A stretch of DNA of 64,000 bases from Bellilinea sp034411135 (GCA_034411135.1 DAOUMN010000033.1:1-64000), one strand, 5' to 3'. Counted from the stretch's first letter, positions 6,412 through 15,488 are shown. A program made the numbers and translations. The notes: a model not told the origin generated them from the sequence alone.

Positions 6412-9309
6412 TTATCGAAGCAATTCTTCGGCTTTGGTGTAAGCTTCCAGGGCTTCTTGTAAGCGATTGCTGCGCATGTAGGCATCACCAAGGGTTTGCC
6501 AGATGGCAGTGTCGATTGGGTAGCGGTACAATGCGTCGCGCAAATCGTGAATGGTTTCTTCTAAGTAATCGCCTTTGCTAATCAAATGATTATAGGACTG
6601 TAGCGCTCGTTCGACGTTGTGCGCTTCAAGAGCTGCCTGAGCGGCTTTGAGCAGGTCGTCGCTGCTGGCGCCTTCGAGAGATGGTTCAGATTCTGCAATG
6701 ATGGCTGCTGGGATTTCTTCAATCGGGGGCTCAAATTCAGGCACCCATTCGGATGGCGCAGGAGACGTAATTGTTTCATTTTCCTTTTCCAGTGTTTGCA
6801 GCCAGTCTGGTACGCTTTCCTGTTCGGCTTCGCTGACGTAAGTGTCCGATGTGTTTGAGGGTTGGGTGGTTTTTTCTTCCGTTACCCCCGAAGGGAGTGG
6901 TTTGCTGGTGCGCAATACTACTGGCTGAGTATCTTCAACGGTTTCTTCTAATTCGACTGTTGGTTCCACAGAAGTGTCGTTTCTTTCCGGCAGAATCTGG
7001 GGGATGGGGACTTCATGCACAGACTCTTCAAACGCGGCTGGCGGTTCAGTTTTGGACAGAGACTCTTCCTGCAGCCAGTCTGGTATGGCTTGTTCGCGCT
7101 GTTCGGGTGGGACAAGCAGCGTGTCTTCTTCCGCTCCCTGGCGAGCAGCCAGGCTTTCCAGCCAGGCAAACGTGGCATCTTCGTCGAGTGGTTGAGTGGA
7201 TACTGATTTGTCGCTATCTACTCCATGCGCTTCAAGGGGCGCGGACTGGGGGGTAACGGCGTCACTCCATTCGGTTTCAGCCGTATCGGGTGATAGGGAC
7301 TGCTCTTCTTCCTCAAGCGACTCAACCAACCAATCCGGCAGTTCTTCTGTTGGGGCACTCTCAATTTCGTCGGTTTTTGCGCTCAAGGTTAAATCCACAC
7401 CGAGAGCCGCCAATTCATCTTCGATGAGAGAGGTTTCATCGGGCTGGATTTCCATATCGGTTGGAACGATTTCCTCGATAGCCTCGATAGTTGGCGCTGT
7501 TTCATCTGTTGTGTTGAACATCCCCGGCTCGCTGACCTGATCGCCGAGGGCTTGTACCCATTCCGGCGGCGTTTCCGGACGCTCCTCCGGCGGGGTGAGC
7601 AGGGTTTCTTCATCGGCACCCTGGCGGGAAGCCAAACCCTCAAGCCAAGCCATGGTTGCGTCCATGTCATTCACGTCGAGCATGTCTTGTGGCGCCTCAG
7701 TCGGCTCGGATGGTACTTCTTCACCCTTTACGATTTCGATGGGGGTTTTTGCCTGTGTTTCCTCGATCCAATTGGGGGCTAATTCGGTTATGGAAGTGTC
7801 AGCAGGTTCGTCCGGGAGTGGAGAATTGGACAGTTCTTTCAACCAATCAGGTCGCTCTTCTTCCAGAAATGGAGCGGTTTCTTCGATTTCCGAAGGTTGT
7901 TCGGATTGGGGGGTGAAAATATGCGATTCGGTGGATAGATCGATTATTGGCTGAACAGTTTCTTCATCCGGCGGTTGCTCCTCCAATTCCGAAAGGTTTT
8001 CATCGACCAGTAGAACATCCTGAACAGGGGTTTCGCCTTCATCCGCTTCGAGCGCGGCTTCTTCCTGTGGCAGGATACTTTCCAGCCAATTCACACCTTC
8101 TGCTTCTGCCTCAGATTCAGCGGCTGCCATTGTTTCGGAATCTTCCGGGGCAATTTCCTGCAGCCATTCTGGAATATCGGCAATTTCCAGTTCTTCCTCT
8201 GGGATATTAAATCCCGCCTGAACTGCTTCATCGGTAGATTCGGCGGGAGCCCAGCCGGCTTCCTTCATCCATTCTGGGATTTCTCCTTCCGGCTCGGCTT
8301 CTATTAATGGGAGGTCGACATCTGGTACAACCTGGCTAGATGCAGATTCGGCGGATTGGACTTCCTGGAATCCTAGAGTTGCAGCGGCGGAAAAATCGGG
8401 CGGTGCTTCGTTTCCCTCCGCATCCGGTTTAAGGGCTGAGAACCAGTCCGGCAGGGTTTCCTCACCAGCTTGCTCTTCCTTCCAATCCACGCCAACCGTC
8501 TGAGCCCATTCGGGCAGCTGACTGGTTTCTTCACCAGCTTCTATCTCCAGTTGATCCAATGTGACAGCATTGTCAGCTACTTCGGCGCTGCTGATGGCAT
8601 TGGGAGGTAGATAGGCAAGGTAGGGGTCCATGGCATAGACCCTCTGCTGGTAAAGTTTGGCATCATCAGCACGGGAAGTGGTTGGCAGTACTTCGGCAAG
8701 GATGCGGTTGGCTTCGAAACAATACGGCAATTTATTGACCAGCCGGCTGCACACCTCGATGGCGGCGACCGTTTGCCCGGAGAGATAATACATGCGTGCC
8801 AGGATGACTTCCAAGTCAACCCGCAAAGGGTCTTCAGCCAGAGCAGCGCGGATTTCCGCAATTGCCTGTTGATACAATTCTCCACGGGCGTACATTCGCA
8901 CCAGCGCACCGCGGGTTAATCGTATTTTGGGAGGCTCGACGCCATCACGACGACCATACAACCGACGCAGCTCATCCTGTACCGCGGTGTTGGAAGGTTG
9001 TGCCTCGAAGGCTTTTTCCATGTGCCAGATGGCTGCATCCAGGTTGCCTTCATCTTCGCGAATTATACTCATGCCGATCTGGGAGATGAAATCGTCCGGC
9101 ACGGTGGACAATACGCGTTGTAAAACGTCCGCGGCTTCGGCATAACGCTGGGTTTCTAGAAATGCTTTACCCAACAGTCGATAGGTATCGATGTGCTTGG
9201 GATAATACTTGAGAATGTGGCGACTGTGCGCGATTGCAAGACTGGCTTGCCCGCGGTCAATCATCCCTTCAATTTCCCGGTTATAGGCACGCAGTGGAAT
9301 TTTAGCCAT
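6412..9309 (-). CDS. TPR protein with acidic Trp-repeat central region
   Basis: A 965-residue cytoplasmic protein. Residues 1-230 are TPR helices (AHSRHILKYYPKHIDTYRLL, AIWHMEKAFEAQPSNTAV, AIEVCSRLVNKLPYCFEANR). The centre (about 240-870) is a Glu/Pro-rich, probably disordered region with some dozen short motifs of the form PxW(L/M/V/F), such as LPEWAQ, IPEWMKEAGW, IPEWLQEI, RPDWLKEL, LPDWLVES and VPDWLQTL. Two longer copies, DATMAWLEGLASRQGADEET (near 7600-7670) and DATFAWLESLAARQGAEEDT (near 7120-7190), are internal duplications. The C-terminus returns to TPRs (AALEAHNVERALQSYNHLI, AIWQTLGDAYMRSNRLQEAL). GGGAGG precedes the ATG. Such proteins are common in Anaerolineae but have no assigned function; a scaffold with many identical docking motifs is inference. 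Confidence 0.85.
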   Translation of the reverse strand: MAKIPLRAYNREIEGMIDRGQASLAIAHSRHILKYYPKHIDTYRLLGKAFLETQRYAEAADVLQRVLSTVPDDFISQIGMSIIREDEGNLDAAIWHMEKAFEAQPSNTAVQDELRRLYGRRDGVEPPKIRLTRGALVRMYARGELYQQAIAEIRAALAEDPLRVDLEVILARMYYLSGQTVAAIEVCSRLVNKLPYCFEANRILAEVLPTTSRADDAKLYQQRVYAMDPYLAYLPPNAISSAEVADNAVTLDQLEIEAGEETSQLPEWAQTVGVDWKEEQAGEETLPDWFSALKPDAEGNEAPPDFSAAATLGFQEVQSAESASSQVVPDVDLPLIEAEPEGEIPEWMKEAGWAPAESTDEAVQAGFNIPEEELEIADIPEWLQEIAPEDSETMAAAESEAEAEGVNWLESILPQEEAALEADEGETPVQDVLLVDENLSELEEQPPDEETVQPIIDLSTESHIFTPQSEQPSEIEETAPFLEEERPDWLKELSNSPLPDEPADTSITELAPNWIEETQAKTPIEIVKGEEVPSEPTEAPQDMLDVNDMDATMAWLEGLASRQGADEETLLTPPEERPETPPEWVQALGDQVSEPGMFNTTDETAPTIEAIEEIVPTDMEIQPDETSLIEDELAALGVDLTLSAKTDEIESAPTEELPDWLVESLEEEEQSLSPDTAETEWSDAVTPQSAPLEAHGVDSDKSVSTQPLDEDATFAWLESLAARQGAEEDTLLVPPEQREQAIPDWLQEESLSKTEPPAAFEESVHEVPIPQILPERNDTSVEPTVELEETVEDTQPVVLRTSKPLPSGVTEEKTTQPSNTSDTYVSEAEQESVPDWLQTLEKENETITSPAPSEWVPEFEPPIEEIPAAIIAESEPSLEGASSDDLLKAAQAALEAHNVERALQSYNHLISKGDYLEETIHDLRDALYRYPIDTAIWQTLGDAYMRSNRLQEALEAYTKAEELLR

Positions 9310-9325
9310 AAGCCACCTCCCATTG

Positions 9326-9357
9326 GTTAGTATGCACTAACTCTGGCGATTAAGCAA
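9326..9357 (-). promoter_or_regulatory. Promoter with palindromic operator for TPR-ndk
   Basis: On the minus strand TTGCTT (9352-9357) and CATACT (9329-9334) are 17 bp apart, about 20 bp before the TPR start codon. A perfect inverted repeat GTTAGT-ATGC-ACTAAC (9326-9341) lies over the -10 element, the position expected for a repressor-type operator. No regulator is identified. Confidence 0.45.
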
Positions 9358-9430
9358 GTCATTTTGGATTCCAGGTCGCTTCAAGTAAAAAATACGACCT
9401 TTGGTGATAAAACATTGACTTTAAAGGACA

Positions 9431-9453
9431 ACCGCACAGAATCTCTGTGCGGT
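9431..9453 (-). terminator. Terminator-like hairpin after rpoD
   Basis: ACCGCACAGA (9431-9440) and TCTGTGCGGT (9444-9453) make a perfect 10-bp stem with a 3-base loop, 18 bases past the sigma factor stop codon. The following minus-strand bases (TGTCCTTTAAAG) have only a weak T tract. Confidence 0.6.
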
Positions 9454-9471
9454 CTAATCATCAAGTTTTGT

Positions 9472-10764
9472 TTACTCACCGAGGTAATCGCGTAATTTGC
9501 GACGAATGGTCGGGTGACGCAGTCTGCTCAGTGCTTGAGCTTCGATCTGGCGAACACGCTCACGGGTGACCCCCATTTTACGCCCGACCTCCTCCAGCGT
9601 ATATGCCTGACCGTCGAGCAAACCATAACGCAATTGCAGGATGCGCACTTCGCGTGGTGGAAGTGAGTTCAACACTTCTTCGAGGTGCTCGCGCAGCAAA
9701 TTGTAGGTGGCTGTGTCGTCGGGGGGTGGAGCCTCGTCATCTTCGATGAAATCGCCTAAAACGGAATCTTCTTCGTCGTCGGTTGGTGTTTCGAGAGAAA
9801 GAGGGCGGCGGGCAACCTGGATCATGTTTTCCACTTTTTTGGGTGGAACGTCCAAAGCGACTGCCAGTTCGTCCACCGAGGGCTCGCGCCCCAGTCGCTG
9901 GGTTAACTGGTGCTGGATGCGCAACAACTTGTTTATTTGGTCGCCCATGTGAACGGGCACGCGGATGGTTCGTCCCTGGTCAGCGATAGCACGTGTTACT
10001 GCCTGGCGTATCCACCAGGTTGCATAGGTGCTGAACTTGTGCCCGCGGCGGTAATCGAATTTTTTGGTGGCGCGGATCAATCCGATGTTACCTTCCTGAA
10101 TAAGGTCCAGAAATGGCACACCGCGTCCCATATATTTTTTTGCAACACTGATGACCAATCTTGAATTGGCAGTGATGAGGTGTTCGCGGGCTGCCCAGCC
10201 GTCTTCGATTAGACGGCGCAGCTCATGCCGGCGTCGGTTGCCAACATTCCCGCGCGCCAGTTCCTCGCGTGCCAGTCGTCCGCGCTCAATTCGTTGCGCC
10301 AGTTCGACTTCTTCTTCGGCGGTCAGCAGGGGTACCCGGCTTACTTCCTTAAGGTATAAACCGATGGTGTCATCGGTGTCGATGTTTTGTAAATCATCGA
10401 ATACGATTTCGTTGGCTGGTTCTTCGGGCTCTTCAATTTCTTCATCGAGAGACAGCTCGTCTTCGCTTGGTTCGGGGATCAGACTTTCGTCTTCCAGGTA
10501 GGGGATCCCGGCGCTCATCAAGGCTGCAAAGGCTTCTTCCAATTGTTCAACATCCTGCTCTGCTTCGGGGAAGAAATGCAGTATGTCATCGATGGTAACG
10601 TAGGTTTTTTGCCGCCCGAGATCGATTAAACGAGCAATAGCCGGGTATTCGTCCTCTTCCTCGTCTACCACATTAATTAACGGATTGTCCATACGTTGTG
10701 CCAGATTCCTTTTATGAGAAAAATATCTCAAAATTTTTTGAATTTTGCTTCTATTTTCAAGCAT
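9472..10764 (-). CDS. rpoD: Primary sigma factor, sigma-70 group 1
   Basis: A 430-residue RNA polymerase sigma subunit directing general promoter recognition. A region 1.1-like part and an acidic linker (residues 35-120) precede region 1.2 (DTIGLYLKEVSRVPLLTAEE). Region 2 contains SRLVISVAKKYMGRGVPFLD, LIQEGNIGLIRATKKFDY and the -10-binding helix HKFSTYATWWIRQAVTRAI; region 3 follows (IRVPVHMGDQINKL). Region 4 ends with LEEVGRKMGVTRERVRQIEA, which reads the -35 element. The start may be the ATG at 10764 or an internal ATG at 10692 (MDNPLINVV); neither has a strong ribosome binding site. A promoter (10792-10820) and hairpin terminator flank it, so it is a single-gene unit. Confidence 0.95.
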   Translation of the reverse strand: MLENRSKIQKILRYFSHKRNLAQRMDNPLINVVDEEEDEYPAIARLIDLGRQKTYVTIDDILHFFPEAEQDVEQLEEAFAALMSAGIPYLEDESLIPEPSEDELSLDEEIEEPEEPANEIVFDDLQNIDTDDTIGLYLKEVSRVPLLTAEEEVELAQRIERGRLAREELARGNVGNRRRHELRRLIEDGWAAREHLITANSRLVISVAKKYMGRGVPFLDLIQEGNIGLIRATKKFDYRRGHKFSTYATWWIRQAVTRAIADQGRTIRVPVHMGDQINKLLRIQHQLTQRLGREPSVDELAVALDVPPKKVENMIQVARRPLSLETPTDDEEDSVLGDFIEDDEAPPPDDTATYNLLREHLEEVLNSLPPREVRILQLRYGLLDGQAYTLEEVGRKMGVTRERVRQIEAQALSRLRHPTIRRKLRDYLGE

Positions 10765-10791
10765 TTTTTTGCCCAGTTTTTCTGTCTATTC

Positions 10792-10820
10792 AGAATACAC
10801 GTTTTCAACCCTAAAATCAA
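10792..10820 (-). promoter_or_regulatory. rpoD promoter
   Basis: On the minus strand TTGATT (10815-10820) and TATTCT (10792-10797) are 17 bp apart and lie 27 bp ahead of the ATG at 10764. The 17-bp spacing and the absence of other candidates nearby support it as a primary-sigma promoter, suggesting autoregulation. Confidence 0.5.
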
Positions 10821-11219
10821 TACCTTGTGACAGCCTAGGAATTTCAGCGGGATGCGCTGTCCGTGACGGCAATTCTGTTTGATTTTGGGACAAACAAACG
10901 AGCGGAAATACCTTTCCCGCCCGCCGTTACGTTTTGTCTGAGCTCGTGGCGATAATCAGCCGCATAACACTATATAACAAAGTAAACCGAAATTCAATAG
11001 GTTTGAGAAACTCTAATCCAACCTTAATATTTCAATAGACATGGGAAGACATGGGACACAATTCTTGTTTGGCCGGTGCATGGGGCGAATTTTCTGGGGC
11101 TATGGAAATCCATCCGGATGCCCAGAATTATGCAGATTGGCTGCGAATAGATGATTATGCTTTTTGTCATTATCACGCTTACAGGAAGATTATTACCAAA
11201 AACGCATGCAAAATACTAA
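10821..11219. other. Intergenic gap with a long imperfect hairpin
   Basis: No convincing gene. The main structure is an interrupted stem: GACAAA (10889-10894), AACG (10897-10900) and GCGG (10902-10905) pair with CCGC (10921-10924), CGTT (10925-10928) and TTTGTC (10933-10938) around a 15-base loop. It could be part of a small RNA or an upstream regulatory element for rpoD or hppA. A frame of 67 codons at 11051-11254 runs through the hppA promoter and is not believed. Confidence 0.4.
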
Positions 11220-11322
11220 TTGACATTCAGAAAGGATGTTATACAATGTTTTAGTGCTTGTCTGTCAAACGGCAAGCACATTAGGGGTATACCCCCTAAA
11301 CATTCCCCTATCTCTCCGGAGG
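11220..11322 (+). promoter_or_regulatory. hppA promoter and leader hairpins
   Basis: TTGACA (11220-11225) and TACAAT (11242-11247) with 16-bp spacing give a near-consensus promoter. The leader of about 70 bases contains TGCTTG (11255-11260)/CAAGCA (11273-11278) and TTAGGGG (11281-11287)/CCCCTAA (11293-11299), then the ribosome binding site GGAGG (11318-11322). The two stems are stacked between promoter and start and may tune translation or stability. Confidence 0.65.
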
Positions 11323-11326
11323 CAGT

Positions 11327-13630
11327 ATGGATATTTTGGGTCTTTCCAGGCATGGTTTGCAGACCCCATTTGAGCAGATCGCGGTGCTCAGTGTTCTGGT
11401 TGTTGCGTTGCTAAGCCTTTTGTATGCATGGCTATTGCGCAACACGGTCCTTAGAAAGGATAAAGGTACTGAAAAAATGCAGGAAGTGTGGGATGCCATT
11501 CGTCAGGGTGCGGATGGTTACCTGCAGCGTCAGTTGAAAACCATTTTACCCGCGATTGCTTTATTGACCATTGCGCTCTTTCTTAGTGTTGTGGTGGTTG
11601 AGCCCAGCCTTGAAGCGAAAAATGAATTTGGGCACCTGGGCGAGACCAACGTGATGCTGATTGTAGCCTTTGGACGTACGATTGCCTTTATTATGGGCGC
11701 GTCTTTCTCGCTGATTGTTGGTCAGCTGGGCATGCGGATGGCAATTCAAGCCAGTGTTCGTGCTGCTTCAGCCGCAAGACGATCGTTCAACGAATCGCTT
11801 TCCATCGCTTATTATGCCGGTACAATTACCGGCATGCTTACCGATGGACTGGGTTTAATGGGCGGCACGTTGATTTTCATTATTTTCGGACGCGCTGCAC
11901 CGGATGCCCTGTTGGGGTTTGGTTTTGGTGGCACATTGCTGGCTTTATTCATGCGGGTGGGTGGTGGTATCTATACCAAAGCGGCTGATGTTGGTGCGGA
12001 TCTGGTTGGTAAAGTTGAAAAGGATATCCCGGAAGACGACCCGCGAAATGCGGCCGTTGTGGCGGATCTGGTTGGCGATAATGTTGGCGATTGCGCCGGC
12101 ATGGCGGCGGATATCTTTGAAAGTTACGAGGTGACGATTGTATCCGCGCTGATCCTTGGTTTGGTGTTGTATCAATCAACCGGGCAAATTCATTTCATTG
12201 TATATCCGCTGATCGTTCGTGCTATTGGAGTCATTAGTTCGATCATCGGTACGTTTACCGTACCAATCTGGGAAAAATTCCCCATTAAGTTTCTACGGGC
12301 GCACGACGCAGAGGAGGCAATGTTCCGCTCGTATGAAGTGTCCAGCGTAAATACAGTCCTATTCTCTTTCTTGTTGGCATTTTTATATGCAGATGATTGG
12401 CGGCTGGGTTTGTTGACCACCATTGGCGTTGGGCTGGCGGTGGCCTTTAATCCCTTAACCTCCTATTTCACTGCCACCCGACGCGCGCCGGTACAGGAGA
12501 TTGTCAAATCTACCCGCACAGGTCCAGCGACGACTATTCTGTCTGGTCTTTCAGTTGGGATGGAGTCGAGTGTGTGGGCGTTGGTGGTCATTGCTATTTC
12601 TTTCCTGGCTGCTAAATTGATCTACCAGGCGGAAGGAGCGGATCACGTCCTGTATGCGGTGGCTATGATCGGTATTGGTATGCTTAGTCATACCGGTAAC
12701 AACGTTGCGATGGATTCCTATGGGCCAATATCGGACAACGCCAACGGTATTGCTGAAATGGCCTGGCACGGAATGGATGACAAGGATACCTTGAAAGCGC
12801 GTCAGATTATGGCTGATCTGGATGCGGTGGGTAATACAACCAAGGCGATTACCAAGGGAATCGCGATTGCCTCGGCGGTAATCGCGGCAGTAAGCTTGTT
12901 TGCTTCCTTTATAACGGATGTCAATCGAGCACAAAGTGGCGCCTTGGAAGCCATTCGAATTTCGGATACAACCGTTTTTATTGGCTTCCTGCTCGGCGGC
13001 GCACTACCCTGGTTGTTCAGCTCGCTGTCCATTCGCGCGGTTTCGCGAGCTGCCAGTGAGATCGTCGAGGAAGTGCGTAAACAATTCCGTGTCCCTGGAA
13101 TTATGGAAGGCACTGTAAAACCCGATTACGCCCGGGTGGTGTCCATCTCTACCCGCTCGGCGCAAAAAGAGTTGATTCCGCTGGCAGTGATTTCGATCGT
13201 CATGCCGCTATTGGTCGGCATGGTGTTGCAGGTCGAGGCATTGGGTGGTTACCTGGCAGGTGTTATCCTCAGCGGTCAACTACTGGCGGTGTTCATGGCA
13301 AATGCCGGTGGAGCATGGGATAATGCTAAAAAGGCGATCGAAGACGAACCACGCAGCCTGGAGCACAACACTGGCAAGGGATCAGAGCGGCATAAAGCCG
13401 GTGTGGTCGGCGACACTGTTGGAGATCCCTTGAAGGACACAGCCGGACCGGCTTTGAACCCGATGATTAAGGTGGTTAACCTGGTCTCCTTACTGGCAGC
13501 ACCAATCATCGTTAAGTTCACCTTTGACTCGGTAATCAATTGGGTAATCGCAATCGTTCTGTTTGCCGGGTTCATTTGGGCGATCTGGCAGAGCAAACGC
13601 CCGGTTCCGGATGTGGACAAACCCATTTAG
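11327..13630 (+). CDS. hppA: Membrane-bound proton-translocating pyrophosphatase
   Basis: A 767-residue polytopic membrane enzyme that couples pyrophosphate hydrolysis to ion pumping. The substrate site appears in TKAADVGADLVGKVEKDIPE and DDPRNAAVVADLVGDNVGDC; the later motifs DNAKKAIEDE and KAGVVGDTVGDPLKDT complete the Mg-PPi site. In GNTTKA (residues 502-507) Lys506 occupies the position that is Ala in potassium-dependent enzymes and Lys in potassium-independent ones (established for the family), so this should be the K+-independent, H+-pumping type. A strong promoter precedes it and it forms a single-gene unit. A role in saving energy from biosynthetic pyrophosphate is the family expectation. 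Confidence 0.97.
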   Translation: MDILGLSRHGLQTPFEQIAVLSVLVVALLSLLYAWLLRNTVLRKDKGTEKMQEVWDAIRQGADGYLQRQLKTILPAIALLTIALFLSVVVVEPSLEAKNEFGHLGETNVMLIVAFGRTIAFIMGASFSLIVGQLGMRMAIQASVRAASAARRSFNESLSIAYYAGTITGMLTDGLGLMGGTLIFIIFGRAAPDALLGFGFGGTLLALFMRVGGGIYTKAADVGADLVGKVEKDIPEDDPRNAAVVADLVGDNVGDCAGMAADIFESYEVTIVSALILGLVLYQSTGQIHFIVYPLIVRAIGVISSIIGTFTVPIWEKFPIKFLRAHDAEEAMFRSYEVSSVNTVLFSFLLAFLYADDWRLGLLTTIGVGLAVAFNPLTSYFTATRRAPVQEIVKSTRTGPATTILSGLSVGMESSVWALVVIAISFLAAKLIYQAEGADHVLYAVAMIGIGMLSHTGNNVAMDSYGPISDNANGIAEMAWHGMDDKDTLKARQIMADLDAVGNTTKAITKGIAIASAVIAAVSLFASFITDVNRAQSGALEAIRISDTTVFIGFLLGGALPWLFSSLSIRAVSRAASEIVEEVRKQFRVPGIMEGTVKPDYARVVSISTRSAQKELIPLAVISIVMPLLVGMVLQVEALGGYLAGVILSGQLLAVFMANAGGAWDNAKKAIEDEPRSLEHNTGKGSERHKAGVVGDTVGDPLKDTAGPALNPMIKVVNLVSLLAAPIIVKFTFDSVINWVIAIVLFAGFIWAIWQSKRPVPDVDKPI

Positions 13631-13664
13631 AGTCGGACGATTTATGAAACAATGATTCGGATTG

Positions 13665-13692
13665 GCGGGTGGGGCTATTATGCCTCACCCGC
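13665..13692. terminator. Hairpin between convergent hppA and rluA-like gene
   Basis: GCGGGTGGGGC (13665-13675) pairs with GCCTCACCCGC (13682-13692) over 11 bp with one G-U pair and a 6-base loop. It overlaps the last codons of the pseudouridine synthase gene and follows hppA by 34 bp, so it may serve both directions. No T tract follows on either strand, so it may act as a transcript end protector instead. Confidence 0.4.
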
Positions 13693-14406
13693 AGTGACTA
13701 TGCCATCCAGTGTAGATTGAAAATCTTGCGGAAGAGGAGCCGTAATCTTCACCGGTTGTTGAGTTACCGGGTGGATGAAAGCAATGCTCTCGGCGTGCAG
13801 TGCCAATCGTTGAATCGGCAACTGTTCAGCCAGCCGACGATATTCGATTGGCAAGTGTGGACGGGCACCGGTGATATGTGGGGGCTCATTCCATGGGTAA
13901 TACAACCGGTCATGGAGTAGCCAGAAACCCGCAGCAGCTGCGTGTACGCGGATTTGGTGCGTGTAGCCAGATAAGGGTTGTGCAGTCATTTGAATGACAC
14001 CGCTTTGAAAAACGTTACATACCTGAAAGTGGGTGCTGGCTGACTTCCCGCGTCTCATGTCAATGACGGTTCGGTGGGCGCGGTCGCCATCAATCCGCAG
14101 GGGTAATGAAATTTCCCAAGAATTCGACTTGACCTCCCCTATGGCGAGCAGACGGTAGAGTTTCTCAATTGTCCGTTGAGTAAATTGTTTATTCAATGCC
14201 CGATGCATAGCAGCAGTGCGGGCAAACAGCAGTACCCCACTGGTCTCTTTGTCCAACCGGTGCACTACCCAGATATTCTCATAGATTTTGGATAGATGAT
14301 CTCGAAGGTTGGGTAGACTCGGTTGGTAGCGGTCTGGAATTACCAGCCAGCCGGACGGTTTGTTAACCGCGAGCAAGTCCGGGTCTATGAACAAGATTTC
14401 GAGCAT
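13678..14406 (-). CDS. RluA-family RNA pseudouridine synthase
   Basis: A 242-residue enzyme converting uridine to pseudouridine in rRNA or tRNA. The catalytic motif is VVHRLDKETSGVLLFART (Asp in HRLD, residues about 48-65), with the RluA-type later motifs QPLSGYTHQIRVHAAAAGF and LALHAESIAFIHPVT. There is no N-terminal S4 domain, so it belongs with the short RluA/TruC-like members. The ATG at 14406 follows the aldo/keto reductase stop by 37 bp; a strong ribosome binding site is not seen. The target site cannot be deduced. Confidence 0.9.
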   Translation of the reverse strand: MLEILFIDPDLLAVNKPSGWLVIPDRYQPSLPNLRDHLSKIYENIWVVHRLDKETSGVLLFARTAAMHRALNKQFTQRTIEKLYRLLAIGEVKSNSWEISLPLRIDGDRAHRTVIDMRRGKSASTHFQVCNVFQSGVIQMTAQPLSGYTHQIRVHAAAAGFWLLHDRLYYPWNEPPHITGARPHLPIEYRRLAEQLPIQRLALHAESIAFIHPVTQQPVKITAPLPQDFQSTLDGIVTAGEA

Positions 14407-14443
14407 GGGTGTTTTGCTGGTTACAAACCTGCTTAATGATTTT

Positions 14444-15415
14444 CTACCAGGCGTAGGCTTGCGGAGCTTCTCCGCCGGGACCTGGCCAAATTTCATCAAG
14501 CCTGGAGAGGGTGGCAGCATCCAGATTGATCTCCAAAGCCCGCTGGCTTTCTTCCAGTTGTTCGAGTGTACGTGGTCCAATGATGGGGCTGGTGACCACA
14601 GGGTTATGCAACAGCCACGCCAGCGCCACAGTGGCTGGTTTTTCACTCAATTCGGCGCATAAGGCTTCGTAGGCTTCCAGTCTGGCGCGATTTTTCTTGA
14701 TGTTCTCCTGGATCGAATTGGAGGCGCGCCGCCCTTGACGTGCTTTTTGTAATACACCGCCGAGCATTCCGCCAGCCAACGGGCTCCAGGGAATTAAACC
14801 AATGCCCAGTTGGCGGCAGGCAGGGATCACCTCCAGTTCAATGGTTCGTTCTGCCAGATTATACAGGCTTTGCTCGCTGATCAGACCCATGAAGTGCCGC
14901 GCACGGGCTTCGTATAGTGCCTGGGTGATATGCCAGCCGCCAAAGTTGCTACTGCCAACGTAAAGAATTTTTCCTTGCTGCACAAGCACTTCCATTGCCT
15001 GCCAAATCTCCTCCCAGGGCGTTTCCATGTCAATGTGATGCATCTGGTAGAGGTCGATGTGATCGGTGTTCATACGCTTGAGACTTTCATCGCAGGCACG
15101 CATGATCTGGTAAGCCGACAGGCGACGGTCGTTGGGACCTTCTCCCATCTTTCCAAACACCTTGGTTGCCAGCACGATATTTTCGCGGCGCCCTCCACCC
15201 TGGGAAAGCCAACCACCGATGATCTTTTCTGTTACTCCCTCGCCGGTTTTCCAGCCATAGACGTTGGCAGTATCGAAAAAGTTGATACCCATTTCCAAGG
15301 CGGCATCCATGATCTTAAAACTATCTTCTTCGCTGGTATGAGGACCAAAATTCATGGTGCCTAAACAAAGTGGACTGACCAGTAAACCGCTACGGCCTAA
15401 ATGTCGGTATTTCAT
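14444..15415 (-). CDS. Aldo/keto reductase
   Basis: A 323-residue (beta/alpha)8 NADPH-dependent oxidoreductase. The catalytic tetrad is visible: Asp and Tyr in FFDTANVYG, Lys in VLATKVFGKMGEG, His in LYQMHHID. The cofactor-binding C-terminal motif is SPIIGPRTLEQLEE. The start at 15415 follows GGGAGGGTGTA; longer upstream frame is not needed. Sequence style (GRSGLLVSPLCLGTMNFG) matches the bacterial YajO/Gpr-like group that act on diverse aldehydes. It is upstream of the pseudouridine synthase in one transcript. Confidence 0.92.
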   Translation of the reverse strand: MKYRHLGRSGLLVSPLCLGTMNFGPHTSEEDSFKIMDAALEMGINFFDTANVYGWKTGEGVTEKIIGGWLSQGGGRRENIVLATKVFGKMGEGPNDRRLSAYQIMRACDESLKRMNTDHIDLYQMHHIDMETPWEEIWQAMEVLVQQGKILYVGSSNFGGWHITQALYEARARHFMGLISEQSLYNLAERTIELEVIPACRQLGIGLIPWSPLAGGMLGGVLQKARQGRRASNSIQENIKKNRARLEAYEALCAELSEKPATVALAWLLHNPVVTSPIIGPRTLEQLEESQRALEINLDAATLSRLDEIWPGPGGEAPQAYAW

Positions 15416-15488
15416 TACACCCTCCCAGATATTGTTTCCATATTTATAACATAATAGGCTGAATAACATATCCGTGATTGGCTGACGG

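Noticed and set aside
11051..11254. A 67-codon frame between rpoD and hppA.
   Set aside because: It runs through the hppA promoter, has no ribosome binding site and an odd composition rich in His and Tyr.
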